Shown here: one piece after another, positions 13,901 to 25,900 of the stretch
Numbering within the stretch: the first letter of the stretch is position 1
How the letters are laid out: each line of letters opens with the position of its first letter
Assembly (NCBI GenBank): GCA_921293015.1
Contig: OV121096.1
Location: 25,741,729-25,805,728 of the forward strand
Direction: 5' to 3'
From: Phorcus lineatus
Taxonomy: Eukaryota > Mollusca > Gastropoda > Trochida > Trochidae
Length of the DNA: 64,000 nucleotides
Program-made: the position numbers and the translations under genes
The notes under the pieces: generated by a model
What the model was told of the DNA's origin: nothing
The model's database searches: none
What the model saw: the letters and a program-made list of their open reading frames with translations, nothing else

Positions 13901-16900
13901 CCTAAATATTCCTAGGTCAACTTTACATGGGGTTTTATAAGGTAGAGGGTAAATGTAAGGCCTTGCTGTTAAAAAGTGATATCAATATAAGCAGCCTTTA
14001 GTGGCATTATTCCCCATATCCACAAACAACGATAAGCTTACAATGGCTTGGATATTCCGGTTGGCATCCTAAATTATATCATGCATGATTTGATCACCTT
14101 TATTTAGCGTGCCCATACTTTCAAAGAAGCTAAATACAGAGTAATTACGAGACATGTTAATACAAACAGGCATGTCTTTATAAAACAATATTTTCATCGT
14201 TTGACTGTTCTTTAATAACATCACGTTTACATACTATTAAACCTGAATATGATTTGCATATACTCTGCTCTGACTTTGAACGCATAAGAGGAATCTATGC
14301 AAATAAAAAAACTTAGTGTGAGCTATATGTTCCACTCCTTCGGGCAATAAGAATTTTTTCCTTGTCATCGATCTTCAGATCGAACTTCTATTTTTGACGT
14401 TTTACCATCAATGACAATCTATAAAACTTTTGTCTACACTTTAGAAAAGACAACTTATGTTGAAGAATTAAATATAGATGTTGATTGTATTTATAGAATT
14501 ATTGTTTTTAGAATTTCAAGTGATGATATGAAAGTAAATGCCATATAAAGTCTCAAAATACGACGTACAATTTGAGAACGAATCTCAGAGAAAATCAAAG
14601 ACAATACAGAGCATCAATACAACCAAAATAGGCATGTAATCATCCATCTTCTTAATTATCTACTAGAGGGTTTATGTTCGCTTGTACTAAAAAAAAGAGC
14701 CATATACATATTTCAGAAGATAAATCAAAAATTCTTTTCTCAGCGGAAAAGATACATTATCTTTTCAATCTAGACTATTCCAAAAACAAAAGCGCCGTTT
14801 ACAATTTTTTTTAAAATTTTCTTTTTATTTCCAATAAGATGTTTACATAGTTTGTTGTACATACATTGTAGACATATTGTATGTAGATGCAAATATACAT
14901 ACAAGAGTTAGATACAAAAGTAATTTTTCACATTGTATACAGGTTCAAATACATATGTATTGCAGGTCTATTATATTGCAAGGTTTTCATGATTTACAAT
15001 TTGTAGGATTCTTTCCCTTTCTGCTCATACTGTATATATTTGGTTTCACTAGTAAACAGATGGTATTTTATGGGTTATTATGTTTACCCTTTAAACCAAA
15101 AAGAATATTTTCTGGTGTTAAATCAATCAGTCCTTCAGCCAATTTATCTAGCCATTCTGCCAACTCCCTCCACACTTTTCTCACATGAGTACACTCACAC
15201 AGTAAGTGAATAATACTTTCAGGTAAATGCTTACAAAATGAACACAATGGTGAATCAATATATCCAATCTTATACAAACAATTATTGGTTATCAGAATAT
15301 GATGTGTTATTCTATACTGAAACCATTTAGATTAACACTGTGTGTGCATCTATTAGGCATCATATTAAACTATATCATTAAACATATCATTATTAAAACT
15401 AAATTGACATAATATTTGATACAAATGTTTACTTTTGTCAAGTTTTGAAATATTAAATGGAAGAATTGGGAAGGAGGATATTATTTTTCTCCTCAATGAA
15501 TGTAAAGTTTCTCTTTTTTAAAGTATTGATATGTTTCACTCTTAATACCTTGGTATGTAAGAAAATCGACAGCAATATCATATTTATCTACAAATTCTTC
15601 ATGAGACATAATAGTACCAGCGTAATTCATAATATTTCTTAAAAATGTTATTCCCTTTTCTTCCCATTTTCTGTAAAATATTGTTTTGCCACCAATCAAT
15701 ATATTACTTTTATACCAAAGAGATTGATTCAAAACATTACAGCAGAGATTCTCATCCTGGTAACATATTGTTAGAAAGTCAGCCCACGCTTTTACAACAT
15801 CTTGCCAGAATGTATTTGAAATAGTAGGCAACATACAATTTCCAATGTAAGCACCATCTGCAAGCCACAGTCTCTGACTATTCGGAATTTATATCAAAAC
15901 ATTTTTACTCCATATGGAACTGTTATGTAGCAATTTTTCAATCCAAACAATTTTTTTAGACTTCATAATATTTTTTAATATTGGAACATTGATTCCTCCA
16001 TTTTTAGCAGTTGATGTAACAGGTCTTTTAATTTTGTCTTTCTTTCCTTTCAAAACAAACTCAAAACATTTCTTCTGAAATGACTGAATAACATTATCTG
16101 GTGGACTTGGTATAGATGAGAAGAGATGTTTTAATTTTGAAAGAAATGAAGATTTTAACACTACATTTCTGCCCATTGGTGTCAGAAGTTTTAATTCCCA
16201 GCTTTTCATCTCTCTCTCATACGGAAGCACCCTAGTGCCACAGTAAAAAATGTTTTATCTCCTAATTAGAAGATACTATCACCTAATTAGGAGATAGTGA
16301 GTCCTAATTAGGAGATAGTTACGCCTAATTAGGAGATAAGTAACCCCTAATTAGGACTTAGTTAACACCTAATTAGGAGATAACTAAGTCCTACTTAGGA
16401 CATAGCTATTTCCTAATTAGGACTTAATTATCGCCTAATTAGGAGGTACTAATTAGTAAGTCCTAATTAGGAGATAGTTACGCCTAATTAGGAGATAGTA
16501 ACGCCTAATTAGGTGATAATTAAGTCCTAATTAGGACTTAGTTATCTCCTAATTAGGAGATAAATAAGTCCTACTTAGGACATAGCTATTTCCTAATTAG
16601 TTGATACTTTCTCGTAATTAGGTGATAACTAAGTCCTAATTAGGTGATAACTATCTCCTAATAAGGAGTTAGTATATCCTAATTAGGACTTAGTATGTCC
16701 TAATTAGGACTTAATATATCCTAATTAGGACTTAATATCTCCTAATTAAGAGATGGTTTATCCTAATTAGGTGATAGTTATGTCCTAATGAGGAGATGAT
16801 TAAGTCCTAATTAGGTGATAACTATCTCCTAATTAGGAGTTAGTATGTCCTAATTAGGACTTAATATCTCCTAATTAGGAGATATTTTCTTCTAATTAGG

Positions 16901-19900
16901 TGATATTTATGTCCTAATTAGGCGATGATTAAGTCCTAATTGAGTGATGGTACATGTATATCCTAATTAGGGGATACAAATTTTTTGACTGTGGCACTAG
17001 GATGCTTCCGTACTCTCAATTTTTTCAAGCTTATCTGAATAATTAATATCAACCATTCATTCCAAATCAACTTTAAACTTGATAACTAATCAATTAAACT
17101 GTGATTGTGTCCATCAAGGTGGTAATCCTTGCAAAGCTTGTATCTTGATCTCTTCTTAGATCCTATCCATATCAATATAGTTTTTTCAGTATTTACTTCT
17201 AAGTCCAGAAAACCTTGCAAAGAGTGTGAATACGTTGAGTACAGCATAAAGACTTTTTCCCATACAATCAGGAGTTAACGAAGGATCATCTGCAAAATAC
17301 TTTCAATATTTCCAATTTTAATACCCTTTATCCTTTTACCTTTTCTAATCATGAGCGCTAAGATTTCTACACATACTATAAATATGTATGGTGACACCGG
17401 ATCTCCTTGCCTACAACCTCTTGTTATTTTGAAAAAAGAGCTTCCAATTCCATTCACAAGAACACATGATTCAATATCATTTAGGAGAACAGAGATCCAC
17501 GTTTGTAGACTTGGTCCAAAATTAAAGACATTGAGTTCATTCTTGATAAAATGTCTATCCACGGAATCAAAGGCTTTCTCAAAGTCAATCATTAACAATA
17601 ATCCTGGAACTTGGAATGTCTCGGTGTAGTCCATAATAACATAAATAAGTCTAGTAACCTCCCCTATATATACCTACCTGGTACAAATCCTTTTTGATTT
17701 TCATTAACAATTGTTGGTAAAAAGGGTTTAATCCTTTTTGCAATGACTGCAGATGTGATTTTGTATGAAGTATTGAGCAAGGTTATGGGGCGCCAAGAGT
17801 TAAGAAACTGTTTAGGCTTATTGGGTTTTTGCAAACATGTAATAAATCCTTGTTTCTGGGTTACAGATAAGGAGCCATGCTCATAAGCATAGTTTAAGGA
17901 ATTAATCAAATATTTATTCAAATCATTCCAAAAGTATTTTTCAGTACACACAAGCATTCTTCATATGTTATTTCACCCTCTAGATTGGCTGATTCCATTG
18001 TAGATAAACTTGGGACATTTGGATCTGAGAACAAAGTCTCGAGATCTATCTCTGTACAATCTTCTTTAGAAAACATTTTTTTCATAATAAACTTTAGTTT
18101 CTTCTCAAATTTCATTTTGTTCATTTATTTTAGAGCCCTCATGTTTATAATTGACTTATTTAGAAAGTTTCTAGCTTCTAAATGCAGAAAATATTTGCTC
18201 GGTTTCTCTCCATGTTGCTTTTAATCTTATAAAGTGTCCTTGAGTTTTTTCTTTATTTATTTTTTCCAATTTTATTCTTGTATCAGTAATCATCTTCAGA
18301 ATATTTTCTCATATTGCGGTACTGTCAAAGACAATACCAAGCATTAATACAACCAAAATATGCATGTAATCATCTTTCTTCTTAATTCTCTACTAGCGGG
18401 TATCAGTTCGCTTATACTGAAAAAAGTCATACTGGTATACATATTTTAGAAGATAAATCAAAAATGCTTATCTCAGTAGTATCTTTTCAATCTAGACTAT
18501 TCCAAAAACAAAAGCGCCGTTTACAAATTCTTGAACGATTTTTAAGACTATACTACCCTATCTACGTTATCTAACCAATGATGCATTATGCATTACTTTA
18601 AACTTCCAACTGACACAATCAAAGAGTTTTATTCGTTTTCCGCTTACCCAAAATCGATACTGAAAACATCCTGAATAGCTCCAGAATTTGGAAAGTTGTA
18701 TTAGTATTTAAAACCTGTAGCACGCTGTATGATAATGATAAGACATGATTATTATAATAACAAGCAACTCGTTCATGAATAATTTTGTTTACCTTTTTTT
18801 CTACGTTTTTTACTATATGTTCACAAAATTCTCGATATTGAAATTACAAATGCGATCAGTCATGTAAATCATTTTCAATAATTTGTGTTTTAAATATCTA
18901 AATACTTTTATACTTATCATACTATGCTTTTATTTAACACAGATTTAACCTCATTAACCTGTTATGATCTACTGAATTTCAATGTAATAAGATAATATTT
19001 TTAAAATTTCATATATTCTCCTAACACTTTGTTTATCTTAGATAAACAGACACAACCAAACAGCGATCAACGGTTAAGTGTAATTTGATCTACTAAAATT
19101 ACCAATAACGATTTCACAAAATATACTTCCGCATATTACATTATGATGCCCTGGTATCAATTTCTCTTTGAAAGAATTATTTCTTCAACAAATCCTTAAT
19201 ATCATTGACAGTAATAACATATGATGTCAGTGCCTTCGTACATAGCCTAATATAAACGCATTTTATACGCACTTTGGTCTTCTTCATTTTATCAGCATCT
19301 TTATTGCTATACTGAGAACTTAAAAAGAATTCGACGGTGAAAGCAAAGGTACAAGCGTTATCGATTTGAAATAAATAAGTAATTTCCAACTCGTATTTTG
19401 ACTTAACTAATAATAAAAATGTTATATTTGCCACAAATCTAAAACGATTCTTAAGGATAAAACATTTATCCAACGTGTACATTTCCAAAAGTAGCAACTA
19501 TAGCTTATCGATCGAATTATGGGGAAGAGTTTCGTCTACAAAGCGTTACATACTTGTGTGCGGAGAGTGGTTTTAATAATGCTACTTAACAGTTGGACTA
19601 GCCATTAGCAAACAAAGAGGTTAAAAGCCGAAAAAAGCAAAAATGAAATTCATTAAAAGTTTGTTTTCGATAGGATACTATGATAATAGTTGTAAAGCAA
19701 AAAATAGCAATGGCTTCACGGGATCAGTACTACTGGAAAGGAATTTGTATTCCATACAATATAATTTTATAGGTAATTTATCGTTGAATAAGTAAGATTG
19801 CAGGGTTGCATACCCCTAAAAAGTTGAAAATCAAAAGGAAATGATGATTATTTTTCAATTTGTGAGTGGCGCTGAGAGCACGCCCTTTTGGTGTTGAACC

Positions 19901-22900
19901 AAGCGCAATATAGATGTGTTCATCATTATTTTTATAGGTTTATATTCTATATATATATATTACATAAAGTCATAGCATAAGGGGCTGGTCCTGAGCGATT
20001 CTTTCATATCTAATTCCAAGACCTGCACGAATTCAGAGATTATTATTATTACACCAGGTGACAGGTCATTAATTGGTTACCAGGGCTACGCAAACCGGAT
20101 TTTCAACATTTTCTTAACAACTATTTGTCCTTTAATCATGAATCTTGTGTCAGAAAATGGTTTTAAACACGACAAAATACATTTGTCAATCGATACGAGA
20201 TAACTAAATGTCAGACATAACTTTGTAATTTTATCTGAATTATTTACAGTAATTATAGAAATACATTTTACAGTTTTATAAGACTGCAAATATAGACGAC
20301 AAAAAATTTCTTTTCAAGGAAATAAATATACATGTACTTCGGGCTATTTCATATTTATCGAAAGTGGTTTTGGATGAAGCTGACGAAACAAAATAGGTGG
20401 AGGAGAATATTTTTTAAATTTATCATCCAATTACATTAGGATTACCTAAAATTATTCTAATAAAAGTTCATACACAAATGTACATGAACTCTGCAAATTG
20501 TGCATGTCAGTTTCACAGTACATTGTTAATCTATCACTCTTTGGTTACACTCTGTTTATATTGTAATACTGGGTTTTTAAAAAAACATTAATTGTGATAA
20601 CTGCAAATTTAAAGACAATTTTGCTTTTTGTATTGCGGATATAGATTGGAGTTGATTTGTAAAACGTTGGCAAAATATAACATTTAAAAGGAAAAAACTT
20701 GTTCCATTTCTTATAAAATTATTCGCCTTGATGAAATCATCTTACGAGGGGAAGTCAATAAGTTCATAGAATTAAGTATGGATACACTCCTGAAAACATC
20801 ATCGTTGATGTCATCATCTATGTTCCCGATCATTTCCTTGAGACTTACAGCCTGTTTAACACAGGTACCCTCCAGTAATCATTGAAAGTTCTAAAACTGA
20901 GCATCATACAGTTATCAAGTTTCTCACAAAAGAAGGGGTTAATGCGACCGAAATACATAAGCGTATGATCAATGCGTATGGGAAAGAAGCCCCTAAATAT
21001 TCTACTATTACAAAATTGTCGGCTTAGTTTAAGCAGGGTCGCAGCTCCTTGGACGATGACCCACGGCCAGGAAGGCATGTTGAAGCCATTACAGATAATA
21101 TGTTTGCACGGGTACAGGGTTAATCTTATCCGATCGTAGAATAAAGTTGGACGAGATACCTTCAGAGTAAGGTATTTCTCAAGGAAGTGTTTGCACCATA
21201 ACTCACGAGCCTGTGCACATTGAATCTAGTCGTGGGCTCTTGGATATCTACAATGCTGATCCCCATAACTTCCATGCCCGCCAGGAGATGAATCGCTGAT
21301 TCATCACTGGGATCCTGACACCAAGCAAGAATCCATGCTGAAGCAAAAGCACTCTCCTGCACGCAAGAAATTCAAACCTCAGCCTTCTGCTTACAAGATC
21401 ATAGATTTCTGGACTACTTAAAAACTATAAACCACCTATACCTACAATAACAGGAGCCTACTATGCTGACTTGTTGAAGCAATTGTAAGCGGTGATCAAG
21501 AAGAAGAGGCGCGGCAAGTTGACTGGTGGAGTTATGCTTCTTCCTGACAACGCCCCAGTGCACAAGGGTCGTATCGCACAGCCTGGACTTCAACAAGGTG
21601 GCTTTGAACAACTTAACCATCCCCCCTACGGTACAGATCTGGCCTCAAGCGACTTCAATCTGTTTCGCAATTTGGAATCACACTTGCTTGGTACAAGATT
21701 TGACGATGCTGATGAAGTCAAGACAGCTTCTGAGGCGTGCATGAGGTGCCGGTCAGAAGACTTCTACCGAAAGGGCACAGACAATCTAAAAAAACGGGTT
21801 AAGTGCATCGAGGTCCAAGGAGATTATATTGAAAAACAAAATCAATATCACAACCATTGCCTTCCGCTTTATATCCTTGAACTTATTGACTGCCACTCGC
21901 GTGTTACATAAAATATTTGTTTATTTATAAACTGAGGGAAAATTTAAATAATTACAAATAAGTTTAAAGGTAGAAAGTGCTTATTTAAAAATGGCCGATG
22001 TTTTTTTCTCGTTCACAATTGTTTTCGTTTACTTAAGCTTTACAAAGAAAGTGAGGACGGTGATATTTGCGTGTGACTAAAGCGCAAAATAAAAACAAAT
22101 GAAACTGGTGTATTGTAAATAATTTAAAACACACTTTAAGATATCGTGTTGACATTCATGTGAACTAGATATAGGATACTTTAACAAAACAATGTCAAGA
22201 TATAGGTAAAATTTATAATTTTGATTTAATCTCAATTTCTACACTACACTATTCACTTTAAATGGACCTGATTTTTAAATAAAATACAATTTGTTTGATA
22301 TATCTACCGATTTGGAAACTGTCACAACGAATCTTAGAATTGATTCTTTGTGTATTCATCACTCACTGTAACATTTGGAGAAATAAAAAAAATGATTAAA
22401 AAAGTTAGAATTCATTCTTTTGCGTATTCAAATCTCACGGTAACAATTTTGAAAAGTAAACCCAAAAAAACAAAACTAGAATTGGCGACAAGAACATCTA
22501 ACAATTGTTACCGCACAATGCTAATATTTTCTTACATTTGAAAAACAAAGAAAGCACCTAGGATATCAAATTAGCAATAACCATACTAATTCTTAAGAAT
22601 GATCATACATATCTTAGTGTGTTTTATTCATAAACGAGATTTTTTCAAGTTTTCCATTTATACTGAAATTGAAGATGACACTAATTAGAAATGGATTAAA
22701 TTCAACCATTCGAAGATGAATTTCATACTTAGAAAGATACCAATTAACTTATTTTTTAATAAGTGATGTTGTCCATGTAACGTTTCAATTTCTGTCCGTT
22801 GTTTAAAGTTTGAATTAAAAGTTTCAACTACACCTTATCAACATGGGGTCAATAATACTTGATAAATGAAACAATACTTTGCATTTTTACCTTCATATTG

Positions 22901-25900
22901 ATAAACAAGCTACATTTAAAAAATATCAAAAATGTACTGTAATCAATTTAGAAGGGGTTTCATGCCTGGTGGAGCAAATAGCCTCTAATTGAAAGCCATG
23001 TCTCACTATAACAGTTTTCATGAATGTAACCAACTGCCCAAAAGACAGAACAAAGATGCTTTGTGGACCTGCTACGGAGGTCATGATCATACAAATATTG
23101 GATCACCAATTACTGACTTTATTTCATTATTCATACCATCAAGGATGTTAGTTTATAGCTAATAAAACACCGTGGTTCGCTCAACGATTTCAGAATACTA
23201 TAACATTTATTGTTTTCAAGAGTTACGCCTATGACGGAGATCTACTATATATACCGGGTAATCATTTAAGTGTTTATTGATTTTACTATTTACAGACGTC
23301 GTTTAACATTAAACAGTCATCTTGAGATGGAATGGGTCCTTTTCAGCCGAAAACGAGCAATGTGTATTTTGACAATGAATTATAATTGCCGTTAACTTTC
23401 ATGGAAGTTGACTCGACTTCTTGGTAACATTACTACCACTGTGTGGTTTTTACATATTAGTGGGTAGGATAAAATGTTCGTAATTCATTGGAAATATTTG
23501 GTACTCAAACATTTTTTTTACAACGCCTAAAAACTATAGTTATTTTGTTTAAACAAACCATTATGAATAAATACATGAATATGTAATTCTGTTTTATTGT
23601 TTAGAGTTGACAATAACTCCATTTTATGAGAACATCACTGGAATAAATTGAAATCAAGTTGAATATCATATTTCAAAATTTTTAGATATTCATTTATTCA
23701 TTGTCAAAAGACAAGAAATACAAAGTTTTATATATATAAATATGTGAATGTTATGCATCGGGATGCCCCGCTCGAACTTTCAAATACAACCTTACAATCG
23801 AAACCTTATTTGCCATTTATGCCAGAGATGATGAAATACAGATTTCAATGAATTTAATAATAGATAAGGTTAAAGTGTATCTGTCATGGTCAGCCTGGGC
23901 TCACTCTCCGGTAATGCTACAAAAACATTTACTAAGTATATCACAAACAGTGTATAAATGTGAATTATCTCAATGCATTTAAGAAAATACTGTACATTCA
24001 GTAAAATGTTATTACATCTGCAGACGTAATAGTCATCATCTGATAAATATACATGTCATATGTGTACACATATTTTGTACTGCACACATTAATACTGAAA
24101 TGAAGTGGTTAACAACAAAACCTGTTCTACCTCAATGAAGAAGTGGTTGTTCGGAATTACAAGTTAATCAAATTATACTTTTAGATGGCAAAATGAACAT
24201 GAACCTCTGACTACCTATTTATTAAAATATCTGAATATCTGAAGAAGACAGAATTTCGAAGGAAGGTGTTATGCCGGAAAAGGTGCATTACTCCAATATT
24301 CTCTAAGTTCAAAGTTTTCCATGGAAACGAGAAACATATATGTAAAATCAAAAGGCTCCACTATATGACTACCTCTGATCACATACAAAGAATGGAAAGT
24401 TTCTCGGCCATTCATCTAATAATGATTATACTTTGAGATGGAGGACGGATCTACTGATTATACTTTGAGATAGAGGACGGATAAGATTCCTATCCAGTTT
24501 CCCCCTCCCTATGTGTCAATGGTAACCAGAATTATCCAATTTGCAAAAGGCAACGCTACGGCACTGGGTCAAACCACATTCCATGCTCTAAGATATGACC
24601 CAGAATTACGGACTTTTCCTGCCAACCTAATCTGAATTTCATGAAATGCAATTGACTCGTGATTTGTGTTTCAAGAATTCTAAGCAAACAAATTAGCAGA
24701 TATGAAATTTACTAACGATGTTCGGCTTCAGGCAATCCTGTCAACTATGCATGAAGATATATTTTCAAAGATGTATTTCATATAATGAGTAGTATTACCC
24801 ACGATATGGAGTGATGAAAGTAATAAATGTTATAAAAATGTAGCAAAGTCATCATTACATGAATTTAAAATGGGAGATATTATGAAATACCGGTTCTTAA
24901 TACTAAAACCTATGAAAAATGGTAATATTTAATAACCTTCTAATTTATGCTTGAGCTGATAAACGTTACTATAAATATGAATTCTAGATAAGGAATTGTT
25001 CGAATAAAAATACAATAATACATTTCTGACATCTTAAAAACAACAAATGATAAATCCATTATGATTTATGCTGCAACAAAAGTAATGCCTATTTTTCGAC
25101 ACAATCTGTTCACAATATTCATCTGAAACTATCAAATGTAAAATTGATGTGAACATAATGTCATCGATATCAATAAGAAATTTGTTAAGCTCAAATACTT
25201 TATCTCCATTGTGATTTTTCATATAAGATTTATTAAACGGGGTCTATGGTTAGCCTGTGGATACTGTATAACTAAAACTGTATAACTTATCTTTTAATAA
25301 TCAGCCGGCTATAAAAATTTCAGAATGGGAGATTAAGACCAGGATTTTACACATTACATGTGCAAGCAGTTTTATGATGTTATGAACATACATCACATCA
25401 CTTGTGTAATTAATCAATTTGTATTTCTCATGCACTGAAAGAACAAAGTCACTTTGGCACGATTATTACAATCAATTAACTGTTAAGCTAATACTTCACT
25501 TAAAGTATCCTTAGTTTAATAGGATCATGTGCAAAGGGTCCTATGTCATTGTAGAAATCGCTGTATCTAGATATTGAGCATGTACCTGCAAAGAATTTTG
25601 GACGAGGAGAAGCAAACAATTAAAGTAATTTGGCCAAGTTCAAACCAAGTCTTCCAGACGGACTGGAAGTAAACCCTTCAAACTACCATATTGGCCAGTC
25701 AGGAAGAGGGTCACCAATAGTACGAGCCATTACCATTGCTGCTGAACATCTATATATGACATATCTCCAGGTAATAGTACCTGCTAAAAGCACTATCTAC
25801 ATTGTTACCCTGAAGGATTTGTATTTCCAAAGCAGCAACAGAGCGCCAAGCGCGACCATGAAGGCCTAACATCCTGTATTTCAAGTACCCATCTTAACAG

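Noticed and set aside
16255-16975. Operator or CRISPR array
   Set aside because: Short palindromes at 21 bp with repeated spacers, enclosed by transposon ends; no cas genes or bacterial context.
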